Below are positions 50,261 through 59,838 of a DNA stretch of 64,000 nt, piece after piece. The DNA lies in assembly GCA_028281765.1 (NCBI GenBank), contig JANQJF010000125.1:56388-120387 (forward strand). The letters run 5' to 3'. The notes under the pieces are model-generated. The model saw nothing but the letters and a program-made list of their open reading frames with translations, did no database searches and had not been told where the DNA came from. Origin of the DNA: Planctomycetota bacterium (lineage in GTDB: Bacteria > Planctomycetota > UBA1135 > UBA2386). How positions within the stretch are numbered: position 1 is the first letter of the stretch; each line of letters opens with the position of its first letter. Position numbers and translations under genes: made by a program.

Positions 50261-51676
50261 ATGAACGCACCGTCGCGCCGCCTCACTGCTCTGCTGCTCG
50301 CTACCTGCCCCGCCCCGTCGTCACTCGCCCAGGCTCCGGGATTCCAGAGCGAGGTGGTCGCCCAAGGTCTCCATCTCGTGAGCGCCATGGCGTTCGCGCC
50401 GGATGGGCGGCTGTTCGTCGTCGAGCGACTGACCGGCTACATCAAGGTCGTCGAGCACGGTGCGGTCACCGGTGTGTGGGGCCACGTGCCCGTGTCGTCG
50501 TCCGAGTTCGAATCGCGGGGTCTGCTCGGAATCGCGATCGATCCCGACTTCCTGCGGAACGGCCACGTCTACGTCTCGGCTTCGAATCGCATCGGCACGG
50601 ACGACAACTCCGTCGTGCGGCTGACGGAGGTCGGCGGAGTCGGCGTCAACCCGACGGATCTCGGACCCTCGATGTTCGCCAGCGTGATCCACAACATCGG
50701 TCCGCTCACGTTTGGCGTCGACGGCAAGCTCTATGTGCATACGGGGGACGCGCTCGCGTCGTCGACCGGGCAGAACCTGGACTCGCCGCACGGCAAGGTG
50801 TTTCGCATGAACGCGCCGGACGGCTCGATCCCGGCGGACAACCCGTTCGGTCCAGCGAGCTACGTGTGGACCTACGGACATCGCAATGCGTTCGGGCTCG
50901 CGGTGCATCCGCTGAGCGGCGTGATCTACGAAGTCGAAAACGGCGCGGCCGGCGCGGACGAAGTGAATCGTCTGATCGCGGGTGGCAACTACGGCTGGGT
51001 CACGCACGAGGGCATGGAGGTCGTGCCGGATCCGCTGACGGAAGATCCGATCCACACGTGGTCGCCGCCGATCGGGCCGACCGGCGCGTGCTTCTACTCG
51101 GGCGCGCTCTACCCCGCGGCGTTCCGCAACGCGCTGTTCCTCGGCGACTGGAATCGCGGACACCTCACGGCGCTGGAGCTCGACACCGCTGGACTGAGCG
51201 TGCTGTCCGAGACGACGGTGTTCGACTACGACCGCGAGCTGTTCGGCGTGGTCGACGGTCCGGACGGCAACCTGTGGACGTTGACGACGACGGGGTCCAA
51301 CCGGGGCGCGGACCGGATCGAACGCGTCGTGCACGCGAACGCACCGTTCCCGGCGGTCGCGATCGGCGCGACGAGTCGGGTCGCGGTCGGTGCGAGTCTG
51401 ACGGTCGGCGTGACGGCGAATCCGGGGGATCCTGGCGTCAGCTGGGTCGGCTTCTCCGCATTGCCTGCTGCGGTGCCGACGGTGTTCGGCGACTTTTGGG
51501 TGCCGTCTCAGATTGTCCTGCCGTCGTTCAACGTGGGGTCGGACGGCCGGCACTACGTCGGGCTGTCGCTGCCCAACGACTCGTCGCTCGTCGCGAGCAC
51601 GCTCCACGTGCAGGCGGCAACGCTGTCGAGCGGCGCGATCACGCTGACGAACGCGGACTCGGTCAAGCTGCACTGA
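50261..51676 (+). CDS. Exported PQQ-type sugar/sorbosone dehydrogenase-like propeller
   Basis: A 471-residue secreted protein of the soluble glucose/sorbosone dehydrogenase (GSDH) family, which binds PQQ in a six-bladed propeller. Family blocks are AMAFAPDGRLFVVERLTG, LLGIAIDPDFLRNGHVYV, HNIGPLTFGVDGKLYVHTGD (with the likely catalytic His), YGHRNAFGLAVHP and GGNYGWVTHEG. About 110 residues after the propeller form the beta-rich tail shared with neighbours, ending GAITLTNADSVKLH. The signal peptide is weak but present (LLATCPAPSSLAQ). Whether it retains PQQ dehydrogenase activity cannot be decided by eye. Confidence 0.86.
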   Translation: MNAPSRRLTALLLATCPAPSSLAQAPGFQSEVVAQGLHLVSAMAFAPDGRLFVVERLTGYIKVVEHGAVTGVWGHVPVSSSEFESRGLLGIAIDPDFLRNGHVYVSASNRIGTDDNSVVRLTEVGGVGVNPTDLGPSMFASVIHNIGPLTFGVDGKLYVHTGDALASSTGQNLDSPHGKVFRMNAPDGSIPADNPFGPASYVWTYGHRNAFGLAVHPLSGVIYEVENGAAGADEVNRLIAGGNYGWVTHEGMEVVPDPLTEDPIHTWSPPIGPTGACFYSGALYPAAFRNALFLGDWNRGHLTALELDTAGLSVLSETTVFDYDRELFGVVDGPDGNLWTLTTTGSNRGADRIERVVHANAPFPAVAIGATSRVAVGASLTVGVTANPGDPGVSWVGFSALPAAVPTVFGDFWVPSQIVLPSFNVGSDGRHYVGLSLPNDSSLVASTLHVQAATLSSGAITLTNADSVKLH

Positions 51677-51803
51677 CCGTCGGCGGGACGGGCGAGGTCG
51701 AGGTTTTTCGGGGCCGGGCGAAACAGGGCCCGGTGGAGCGGGAAACGGGTCCGTGTCCCCACACGCTCCCGAATCCGACTACCCTCAGACCCGCTCGACC
51801 CCG

Positions 51804-52916
51804 ATGCAGTCTCCGATACTCCTCCCGTTCTCCCTCTCCGTCTGCGCGCTCCTCGTCACTCCGTCGCTTGCGCAGCAGCGCTATTCGACCGGCAGCTTCG
51901 AAGCTCCCGAGTTCTCGCTCGGTACGTTGCCGGGTCCCGATCTGTTCTCCGGCCAGGACGGCTGGATCCTCCTGGGCGGTAGCCCCGCTTCCGCACAGAT
52001 CCAGTCGAACATCGTGCGCAGCGGGTCGCAGGCCGTGACCTGGGACGCGGCCGCACTCGGGGCCGGCGGTGGGTTCGGCGAGCTGCGCCGCAACGCGCTG
52101 TTCTCGCACGCACAAGACGAGGTCTTGGAGATCACGTTCGACTTCATGATCGAAGCGTCCGCGCAGCCGACCGAGGCGTGGATCGTCATCACGCAGTACG
52201 CGCCGATCCCGTGCAGCGAGCAGTTCCGTTGGCTCGTCAAGGGCGACGGCGAAGTGTGGATCCGCCAAGGCACGAACTGCGCGAGCGGTACGACGTTCTC
52301 GCACACCGGCGTGTTCCTGCCCAAGGACACGTGGCTGCATGCGCGCACTGTCGTGGATGCGACCAACGACCTTGTCGAGCTATGGATCGACGGGGTTCCG
52401 ATCGCGCAGTCCAACGTCACGGCTTTCGCGCCATTGCCGGAGCACGGCTTCACGCAGATCTTCTGTGACATCCCCGGCGACGATCGGATGCATCTCGACA
52501 ACTTCCTCGTGCGCTCCCGACCGCACGACGCGCTCGCGCTCACCGTCGACCTGGAACGCGTCGACTCTGCGGGTCGTGTCGTGACCGAGTTTCGCATGCA
52601 CGCCGAGGCGTCGCGGGCGTTTCAGCCGTACCTCCTGCTCGCGTCGACTTCGGGATCGAGCCCGGGGACCGCGATCGGCGGCGGGCTGACGCTACCGCTG
52701 AACGCCGACGGCCTGACGACGGCGATGCTCAGCGCGCTGCCGACTCAGATCTTCGCCGGGTTCCAGTCCGTGTTCGACGCCAACGGATACGCGACGGCGA
52801 CGTTCGACTCGCAGATTCCGCTGCCGGTGCTGCTCGGCACGACGATGCACTTCGCCTACGTCCCGTTCTTCCCGATGGACGCCGTGTCCGAAGCCGTGGT
52901 CGTCGAATGGCAGTAG
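51804..52916 (+). CDS. Exported lectin-like (ConA/LamG-fold) protein
   Basis: A 370-residue secreted protein with signal LPFSLSVCALLVTPSLAQ. The first 230 residues read like a ConA-like jelly roll: FEAPEFSLGTLPGPDLFSGQ and GWILLGG, VLEITFDFMIEA, WLHARTVVDATNDLVELWID, and LDNFLVRS, as in LamG-type or concanavalin-type carbohydrate-binding domains. The last 115 residues form the beta-rich tail common to exported proteins of this window (AFQPYLLLASTSGSSPG, ATFDSQIPLPVLLG), ending DAVSEAVVVEWQ. No catalytic residues are seen. It may bind surface or environmental glycans. ATG 51804 is preferred because the longer frame lacks a signal. Confidence 0.78.
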   Translation: MQSPILLPFSLSVCALLVTPSLAQQRYSTGSFEAPEFSLGTLPGPDLFSGQDGWILLGGSPASAQIQSNIVRSGSQAVTWDAAALGAGGGFGELRRNALFSHAQDEVLEITFDFMIEASAQPTEAWIVITQYAPIPCSEQFRWLVKGDGEVWIRQGTNCASGTTFSHTGVFLPKDTWLHARTVVDATNDLVELWIDGVPIAQSNVTAFAPLPEHGFTQIFCDIPGDDRMHLDNFLVRSRPHDALALTVDLERVDSAGRVVTEFRMHAEASRAFQPYLLLASTSGSSPGTAIGGGLTLPLNADGLTTAMLSALPTQIFAGFQSVFDANGYATATFDSQIPLPVLLGTTMHFAYVPFFPMDAVSEAVVVEWQ

Positions 52917-52926
52917 GGATACTGGC

Positions 52927-55830
52927 ATGACGCTCGAGGCGCTGTTCACCGCGTTCGTCGAGACCGGCGACGAGGCGTCGCTCGAACGGATCTTCCGTCG
53001 GTGCGCGCCCGCGCTGCGCCGTCATGCGCGGCGGCTCGGTCACGCCGGTGAAGACGTCGAGGACCTCGTGCAGGAGACGATGGTCACGGCCGTGCAGCGC
53101 GCCGACGCGTTCCGTGGGGCGGAGAAGCTGCTCCCGTGGCTCAAGGGCATTCTTGCACGCAAGGCCGCGCACTTCGCGCGCGGGGAGGCGCGGCGCAAGC
53201 GCGCGACGCGCGCGTTCGCCGAGCAGCACGATGGCGATGACAGCTCCGCGTCGCCGGGCACGCTCGGCCTCGCCGAGCTGATCGGCCTCGTCGAGGACGC
53301 GATCCCAACGCTGCCCGAGAAGTTCCACGAGCCGCTGCGGCTCCAACTGCTCGAAGGCAAGTCGCCGGCCGAGATCGCGCGGGCGCTGTCGATGCCGAGG
53401 ACGACGGTTCGCGTGCATCTCTACCGAGGGATGCGGTTACTGCGACAGCGCCTGCCGAAGTCGGTCACGCCGGGACTCCTCTTGTTGCTGCTCGCGCCGA
53501 GCACGATGGCGATGGTCGGTCGTCCCCGCGTGGGGCGCGTCGCGCTCGCGACCGGCGCTGTCGTGTTCGCGGTGACGGCGGGGTGGTTCAGCCAGGCGGG
53601 GTCCTCGGCGAACGATGCGTCCGAGGGCCTTTCGATCGTCGGAGCGATGGCCCAGGCCGGTGCTGTACCGAGTGGAGACACCGATCACGCGCTCGATCGA
53701 GACGCTGTCTCCGTCGATCCGGGTTCAGGCGTGGAGCCCGGGCAGCTCGAGGTCGTCGTCCGCTCTGTCGAAGGCGATCCCGTTCCGAGCGTAGGTGTGC
53801 GGGTCGTGCCGTCGGGCCGCGACCCGGTCGTGTCGACGCGACGTGCCTGCACGGGTGCCGACGGTCGCGCGGTGCTGCACGGGCTCGACGCTACGGTTGT
53901 CGACGTCGTTCTCGATCGTGGTCCGCGCGCGCGCGTGGACCTGGCCGCGGAAGAGTCTGCGGTGTGCAACCTCACCGTGGCTGCCGGTCTCGAGGTGCGC
54001 GGACGCATCGTGACAATGGCCGGCAGCCCGGTGCCGCACGCCTCGGTTTGGTTCGGGGATGACACGGACGGTCCGTGGAGCGGACGCGTCGTGGCGACCG
54101 CGAACGGATCCGGCGAGTTCTCTCTGCGGCACGTCCCGCGCGGCGCGTTCATCGCGGCGTTCTCCGAGGATCGGTCGCGCAGCGATGTCGTGCGGATCGA
54201 TGGCGACGCGCCGGTCGAGCTGCGTCTCGGCGAGGGCGGCGGTGTCGTGACAGGGAGAGTGGTCGACCCTGACGGTCAGCCCGTCGCCGACGCGGTCGTG
54301 CTCGTCGGCGAGTCGATGGACGGCGCGGCGCTGCGCCTGTCCGATGGCGCCGCCGCGTGGCGCCCGCCGCCGATCGAGCTTCGCACGGATGCGAACGGAT
54401 CGTTCCGCGCGGCCCGACTCGAGTCGGATTGGCACCCTCTCTACGTGCGTGCGGTCGGCTTTGCCCCGCACGCGCGGGCCGTGCATGTCGACGCGGACAC
54501 CGAGATCGTCGTGCGGCTCGCGCGCGGTGCACGCGTCGTCGGTCACGTCGTCGACGACGACGGCGTTGGGATCGGCGGGGCCACCGTGGCCTACTGCGAG
54601 CTCGCGACGGATCTGCACTGCGAACTCACGAGTGCCGACGACGGAGCGTTCTCGCTGTGGATCCCGGTGGCGTCGCGCGGCACGCTCGTCGCCCGTGCGC
54701 GCGGCCACGTTCCGCAGTCACTCGAAATCGCGGGGACGCCGCCGGACTCACTCGACGTTCGATTGCCGAGCCAGCCCCTGGTGCGCGGTCGATTCGTCCG
54801 TCGTGGCACGGACGAGGGACTCGCCGGATTCTGGTTCCGGTGCGGGCGCTCGACGCCGGAGCGACTCGACGACGGCTACGTCCTGGTCGAGTCCGGCGCC
54901 GAGGGACGATTCGAGACGCCGCCAGTGCGTCATGCGGCGCGCCTGTGGATTCGTGGACCGGGTGAAGTGTTGTGGCGCGACGGACGCGAGTTCGCGCAGT
55001 GGAATCGGGACGAGCTGCGCATCGAGGTGCCCACCGACTGGTTCGCGACCGGCTCATTGGAGGGCACGCTGTGTGACGACGACGGTCTGCCCGCGTCTCG
55101 GTGCCGGCTGTTCGTGACGTCGCCCGGCGGCATTCCGATGGAGGTCGGCGCGACCGACGCGGCGGGACGCTTCTCGGTGCCCGGCCTTCCGGGCGGCGAG
55201 TACGAGCTGTTCGCCGAGAGCACCGGCGCGACGTCTCCCGCGTTCACTGTCGGGACCGTGCAGGTCTCCGTCGGCGAGACCACGCGGCTCGATCGACGCG
55301 CGCCGCAGCTCGGGCGCGTGACGCTCGATCTCGCGCGCACGGACGGCCGAGAGCTCGGGGATGCGGTCGTGACGCTCGTCGGCGGCAAGCCGCGACGGCG
55401 CTACGCGCTGCTCATGGACGGGCGCGGCACACGGTCGCTCGAACCCGGACGGTACGAACTGTGGGCGATGGGCAGTCGCTTCGCCTGGGTCGAAGGGCAT
55501 CCGTTCGAAGTTCGACCCGGTGCGCACACCCGCGTCGAGATCGACGTCGCGCCGGCGGTGCGCTGCAAGCTCGCGTTGGCGGGCTTGCCGGAGGTCGCGC
55601 CGGACGCGGTCTGGCGATGCCGCGTGGTCGGCTTGGACTCCGGGCAAGAGCACGGGCGCTACACGCTCGCAGGCGACGCGATGCCTTCGCTGGGCGGTGT
55701 GTTCCCGATCGGACGGTATCGACTCGAAGTGCACGGGCCGGACGGCGGCAGCTGGGGCGCGGACTTCGCGGTCGAGTCGCTCGAGCCGCGTTGGCGCGCA
55801 GCGCCACTCGAGTTGGTGCGCGCGCGGTGA
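52927..55830 (+). CDS. ECF sigma factor fused to membrane segment and carboxypeptidase-regulatory repeats
   Basis: A 967-residue fusion. Residues 1-175 are a sigma-70-like domain: region 2 with EDVEDLVQETMVTAV and KLLPWLKGILARKAAHFARG, region 4 with LQLLEGKSPAEIARALSMPR and TVRVHLYRGMRLLRQRL. Two hydrophobic stretches (GLLLLLLAPSTMAMV, about 183-197, and VALATGAVVFAVTAGWF, about 205-221) follow. The remaining 740 residues contain about six carboxypeptidase-regulatory-like beta sandwiches (GQLEVVVRSVEGDPVPSVG, VTGRVVDPDGQPVADAVV, VVGHVVDDDGVGIGGATV). The frame is continuous. A membrane-tethered sigma factor with an outside sensor would be one reading; if both hydrophobic stretches cross, the repeats would be cytoplasmic. 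Confidence 0.88.
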   Translation: MTLEALFTAFVETGDEASLERIFRRCAPALRRHARRLGHAGEDVEDLVQETMVTAVQRADAFRGAEKLLPWLKGILARKAAHFARGEARRKRATRAFAEQHDGDDSSASPGTLGLAELIGLVEDAIPTLPEKFHEPLRLQLLEGKSPAEIARALSMPRTTVRVHLYRGMRLLRQRLPKSVTPGLLLLLLAPSTMAMVGRPRVGRVALATGAVVFAVTAGWFSQAGSSANDASEGLSIVGAMAQAGAVPSGDTDHALDRDAVSVDPGSGVEPGQLEVVVRSVEGDPVPSVGVRVVPSGRDPVVSTRRACTGADGRAVLHGLDATVVDVVLDRGPRARVDLAAEESAVCNLTVAAGLEVRGRIVTMAGSPVPHASVWFGDDTDGPWSGRVVATANGSGEFSLRHVPRGAFIAAFSEDRSRSDVVRIDGDAPVELRLGEGGGVVTGRVVDPDGQPVADAVVLVGESMDGAALRLSDGAAAWRPPPIELRTDANGSFRAARLESDWHPLYVRAVGFAPHARAVHVDADTEIVVRLARGARVVGHVVDDDGVGIGGATVAYCELATDLHCELTSADDGAFSLWIPVASRGTLVARARGHVPQSLEIAGTPPDSLDVRLPSQPLVRGRFVRRGTDEGLAGFWFRCGRSTPERLDDGYVLVESGAEGRFETPPVRHAARLWIRGPGEVLWRDGREFAQWNRDELRIEVPTDWFATGSLEGTLCDDDGLPASRCRLFVTSPGGIPMEVGATDAAGRFSVPGLPGGEYELFAESTGATSPAFTVGTVQVSVGETTRLDRRAPQLGRVTLDLARTDGRELGDAVVTLVGGKPRRRYALLMDGRGTRSLEPGRYELWAMGSRFAWVEGHPFEVRPGAHTRVEIDVAPAVRCKLALAGLPEVAPDAVWRCRVVGLDSGQEHGRYTLAGDAMPSLGGVFPIGRYRLEVHGPDGGSWGADFAVESLEPRWRAAPLELVRAR

Positions 55831-55970
55831 CGGTTCCGTTTGCAGAGGGAGCTAGCCGCGGCAGTCCTGGTTTTCGCCCGAGGCTGTTCGGGTCGGAGGC
55901 CTACGAGGTCGTATTCCCGTAGCGTGCATCGCTCGAATCTCGCACGGATTGCGGTCGGCGGCCGAGGTCG

Positions 55971-57155
55971 ATGGCTATCCTGAAGCGCATGGCCCACGCC
56001 GCGCTGATCGCCCTCTCCATTCTCGCGCTCGCTACTGCGGGCACGGCCCAGCCGAACTCGACAGAGCTGACCGCGCCCGCCGCGGTCGGCATGGACGCGG
56101 GCATCCTCGAGGCCGGCGCGGACCTGTTCCGTCGCGGCGTCGAGAACGACGACATGCGCGGCGTGGTCCTGCTCGTCGCGCGGAGGGGCAAGACCGTGCT
56201 CCACGCGGCCTACGGCTGGCGCGACGAGGCGAAGCAGAAGCCGATGGAGAAGGACACGCTGTTCCGTCTCGCGTCGAACACGAAGCCGATCGTCGCGACC
56301 GCCGTGCTGATGCTCGTGGATGAGGGCAAGATCGATCTGCAGGCGCCGGTCGGTCGCTATCTACCGGCTTTCGAGAACGAGAAGAACCGCGGCCTGACGG
56401 TGCATCGGCTGCTCTCGCACACGAGTGGGCTCCGTATCGACAGCCTGTTCCTGTCGCCATTGATGGAGCCGAGCGAGGAGCATCCGGACGCGCCGACGCT
56501 GCGGCTCGAAGCGGATCGCTTCGCCGAAGTGGGGCCGAAGGTCGAGCCGGGCACGAGCTACGCGTACAGCAATCCCGGCTTCAACATCCTCGGCGCGCTC
56601 GTCGAGGCGGTGTCGGGGCAGCTGCTCGCGGACTTCATCGCCGAGAGAATCTACGCGCCGCTCGGCATGGGCGACTCGTGTCACCACGAGACCGTCGCCG
56701 ACAACGATCGGATGAGCGCGGTGTTTCGCCGGCGTGGGGACGGGCCGTGGAACGTATCGTGGCGACCCGGTGGCCCACCGACCGTCCCGTTCGTGCGCGC
56801 CTCCGGTGGTGGCATCGCCAGCGCGAGCGACTACGCGGTGTTCCTGAACATGTGGTTGGAGGGCGGCACGCTCGGCGCGACGCGCATCTTGAAGAGCGAA
56901 TCCGTCGGGTTGGCGACGCGGCCGCACACGATGGAGTGCTACGCGCCGAAGGAGCGACGGAAGCGCAACACGTTCTACGGCTACGGCTGGAGCGTGCGGC
57001 GCGACCGCGTCTACTCCCATGGAGGCTCGGACGGCACGTGGGCTTGGGTCGATCCGAAGCGGGAGGTGGTCGGCATCGTGTTCACGCAGAGCCCGGGCGG
57101 GAAGATCCCGCGCGACCAGTTCCAGCGCGTGGTCGCGGCGTCGATCTACGACTGA
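55971..57155 (+). CDS. Exported beta-lactamase-family serine hydrolase
   Basis: A 394-residue class C beta-lactamase/PBP4-type serine hydrolase. The signal is MAHAALIALSILALATAGTA, residues 7-26; ATG 55989 is an alternative start. Catalytic motifs are S102-N-T-K105 (SxxK), YAYSNPGFN (Y-x-N) and HGGSDGTW in place of K-T-G. Other typical blocks are VHRLLSHTSGL and RIYAPLGMGDS. Such enzymes act as esterases, D-aminopeptidases or peptidases more often than as true beta-lactamases. It converges on the next gene with a four-base gap. It resembles the N-terminal half of the fusion at 34916. Confidence 0.92.
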   Translation: MAILKRMAHAALIALSILALATAGTAQPNSTELTAPAAVGMDAGILEAGADLFRRGVENDDMRGVVLLVARRGKTVLHAAYGWRDEAKQKPMEKDTLFRLASNTKPIVATAVLMLVDEGKIDLQAPVGRYLPAFENEKNRGLTVHRLLSHTSGLRIDSLFLSPLMEPSEEHPDAPTLRLEADRFAEVGPKVEPGTSYAYSNPGFNILGALVEAVSGQLLADFIAERIYAPLGMGDSCHHETVADNDRMSAVFRRRGDGPWNVSWRPGGPPTVPFVRASGGGIASASDYAVFLNMWLEGGTLGATRILKSESVGLATRPHTMECYAPKERRKRNTFYGYGWSVRRDRVYSHGGSDGTWAWVDPKREVVGIVFTQSPGGKIPRDQFQRVVAASIYD

Positions 57156-57159
57156 CGCG

Positions 57160-59838
57160 CTACCGGCGCCGTCCCTGTCGCTGCAGCACGATCTCGACGC
57201 TCGCTTCGCCGTCGCCTACGTCGACCTTCCCGCTCCCCATGACGTGGCCGGAGTCGCGCCAGAGGTGAACGTTCAGCTGCCAGTTGCCGAGTGGCACGTT
57301 GCGGATCTCGAACTTGCCATTGCGCGCGAGAGCACCACGCATCGGTGTCCCGTTCTCGCGCGGGACGGTCGGATCGTACGGCGGTCGCGCCCTTACGGGA
57401 ACGATCGCGGGCACCTTGCCCCCGTCCTTCATCCGGATCGTGCCGCGAATCGTGCCGCTGCCGCGTGGCTGCATGATCACTTCGGGTCCGCGGCCGTCCT
57501 TCAACCGTGCGAACACGGTGAGCCCGTGCACGTTCTGCTCTCCGGCCTCGAGATGTTGGCTGAGTTGGTAGAGCCCATCCGGCAGGTCTTCGAACTCGAA
57601 GCCGCCGTCCGCTGCGGTCTGCGAACTCGTGCTGTAGTGCCCGCCACCTTCGATCTCGTTCGCGTAGAGCAACAGCCGCGCGTTGCCGATCGGTGCGCCC
57701 GCGGCGTCGAGAAGCTTGCCGCGAAGTGTACCGCCTCCCGGCAAGTTCACGATGCGCTCGATGCGGCCGCCGTCGGGGATCGCGAACGGCCCGTCGATGA
57801 GCATCGGGCGCCCGTTCGCCTGAACCATGAGGATCGACTCCACGGGTGTGACCGCGTCGAACCCGAACGTGCCATCCGCGGCCGTCGCGGTTTCGTTGGT
57901 CTCGTGGGGTTCGTGCGAGAAGTATCGCCGTTGGTCGTCCGACGCGCGAACCGCGATGCGGGCGTTGGGGACGGGCATACCTTTCGCGTCGAAGACACGG
58001 CCGGTCAGCACCGCGCCGCGCATCATGTGGTGTACGAGCGCGTCGCGATCGGGATTCACCGCAGGAAGAACTCGCGCATCGCGCGCCGGGGCATAGCCGT
58101 CCGCGATCACCTCGACGCCGATCGGCGCGCCGGGGACCAGGTTCTCGTCGCCGGTTTCCCAGTACCCGTCGGTGTCGGTGAAGCGATGCCCTTCCCGACT
58201 CCACGTCGCGGAGTACCCGCGCTGCTGCGGTTCGCCCGGCTTCGACTGCACGTGGAACAAGCGCACGCGAAAGTTCTGGAGCGCTTCCCCGGTGGCTGCG
58301 TCGACGACCCTTCCCGCGATCCCGGCGGCGGATGGAAGCACGACCTCGAGGTCCTCGTGATCGAACTTCTCGATCGCCACGTTCGTACGCACGATGCCCC
58401 GTCCGTAGAACTCGAGGTCGACGTCCTCGGCCGGCAGCCCCTCGAGCCGGAAGCGTCCCTCTTCGTCGGTCTTGCTGCGCTTGTCGATGTACTCGCGCTT
58501 GTAGCGCGCGGAGAAGCTGACTCCAGGACGTGGGTTGCCCTCTTCGTCCTTCGCGATGCCGCCGATGAAGCGGCCGCGCGCGAGTCGGATCTCGATGCCG
58601 TCGCGCACCGGCTCGTCTTTGGTGAGGAGTAGCACTTGCTGGTTCGGTGCGTGGTCTTCGCTTAGAGCGACCAGCGTCTGATCGCCGAACGGCACGTTCG
58701 GAAACTCGAACGAACCGTCATCGCGTGTGATCGCGTCGAGCCGGTTGTAGGCCGCGGGCGAGAATCCGATGTAGAGCTCGATACCCGGGAGAGGTGTCCC
58801 TGCCTCGTCGCGGACCCAGCCGGCGACGCGCGCACCGCGCAGCATGACCAGGTCCGGCAGGTCGACTTCATGCTCGCCCTGCACGGTGACGACCGTGGAA
58901 GCCTCGACGTAGCCATCGAGCCGGGCATACACGGAGTGGTTCCCGCGCTGCGGATCCAGGTGGTCGAGCTCGTAGCGGCCGCTCGCGTCGGTGATCGCCG
59001 CGTTTCGTCTAGTGAAGAACGTGCGCACGTTCGCGCCTTCGATGGGTGCGCCCGACGCGTCGACGACTCGCCCGCGGACGAGGAGCGACGGTCGGAGTTC
59101 GAAGTCCGCGCTCGCGGTGCTGCCGGGTCCGTTGGTCTTGGCGATCGCACGGCTTTGGGCGAAGCCCTTTGCGGTCGCGTAGAGGTAGACCTCTTCGCGG
59201 TTGGACGCGGCCGTGATGGAGTACTCACCCTCGGAATCCGTGCTGGTCTCGTGCCCCGACGCGCGGATCTCCGCACCTTCGATCGGGGTGCCGTCGACGC
59301 TGCGCACGGTGCCGGCAACCGTGCAGTCGCGCTTGTAGAGCGTGACTTCGAGTCGAGGTGGGGCAGCGCCGGCCACGACGAGTTCGGTCTCTCCGTAGCT
59401 CACGTGATCCGGTTCCGCGCCGCTGGCCCGGACGACCACGGCGCTCGTCGGGGTCGGCAACGGGCAGCGGAATTCGCCCGCCGAGTCGGACTCCACGGTC
59501 TTGTCGTGCTGCGGGTCGCCCTCGGCTTCGTAACCGTGCCACAGGCGGATGCGCACGGAGACGCGTGGGTATGGCTTGCTCCTACCCTGGGTCGTCGTTC
59601 CCGTCACGGTCCACTGTTCCGCGACCTCGACGCCGACGCGCTCGGTGGAAGAGGCGTCGTCAGCGGCCTCGTCGTGCGACTCCGTCGCGTCGCCATCCAC
59701 GGATGCGCTCTCGATCCGTGAGTCGGTCGTGCCGTCGTCGACCGGAGCGACCGGCGGCGCGCTCTCCGATGGGGGCCACACGTACCAGAGTCCGCACGCG
59801 ATGGCCGCGGCGAGCATGACGAGGAGGAGCCTGCTCAT
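57160..59838 (-). CDS. Membrane-anchored carboxypeptidase-regulatory repeat protein
   Basis: An 892-residue protein with an N-terminal membrane anchor or signal (LLLVMLAAAIACGLWYVWP), an acidic, Ser/Thr-rich linker (residues 24-70), and about eight carboxypeptidase-regulatory-like beta-sandwich domains. Typical openings are VAGTVRSVDGTPIEGAEI, VRGRVVDASGAPIEGANV, VAGWVRDEAGTPLPGIEL and LTGRVFDAKGMPVPNARI. Each ends in an aromatic/hydrophobic strand. No enzyme motif is seen, so it is probably a structural or adhesive surface protein. Its repeats resemble those in the sigma-factor fusion at 52927, but it has no sigma domain. Confidence 0.88.
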   Translation of the reverse strand: MSRLLLVMLAAAIACGLWYVWPPSESAPPVAPVDDGTTDSRIESASVDGDATESHDEAADDASSTERVGVEVAEQWTVTGTTTQGRSKPYPRVSVRIRLWHGYEAEGDPQHDKTVESDSAGEFRCPLPTPTSAVVVRASGAEPDHVSYGETELVVAGAAPPRLEVTLYKRDCTVAGTVRSVDGTPIEGAEIRASGHETSTDSEGEYSITAASNREEVYLYATAKGFAQSRAIAKTNGPGSTASADFELRPSLLVRGRVVDASGAPIEGANVRTFFTRRNAAITDASGRYELDHLDPQRGNHSVYARLDGYVEASTVVTVQGEHEVDLPDLVMLRGARVAGWVRDEAGTPLPGIELYIGFSPAAYNRLDAITRDDGSFEFPNVPFGDQTLVALSEDHAPNQQVLLLTKDEPVRDGIEIRLARGRFIGGIAKDEEGNPRPGVSFSARYKREYIDKRSKTDEEGRFRLEGLPAEDVDLEFYGRGIVRTNVAIEKFDHEDLEVVLPSAAGIAGRVVDAATGEALQNFRVRLFHVQSKPGEPQQRGYSATWSREGHRFTDTDGYWETGDENLVPGAPIGVEVIADGYAPARDARVLPAVNPDRDALVHHMMRGAVLTGRVFDAKGMPVPNARIAVRASDDQRRYFSHEPHETNETATAADGTFGFDAVTPVESILMVQANGRPMLIDGPFAIPDGGRIERIVNLPGGGTLRGKLLDAAGAPIGNARLLLYANEIEGGGHYSTSSQTAADGGFEFEDLPDGLYQLSQHLEAGEQNVHGLTVFARLKDGRGPEVIMQPRGSGTIRGTIRMKDGGKVPAIVPVRARPPYDPTVPRENGTPMRGALARNGKFEIRNVPLGNWQLNVHLWRDSGHVMGSGKVDVGDGEASVEIVLQRQGRRR

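Noticed and set aside
51677..51803. GC-rich hairpin near 51710-51735 as a terminator for the dehydrogenase
   Set aside because: The T-run precedes the hairpin on the plus strand, the wrong side for an intrinsic terminator, and on the minus strand it is followed by As.
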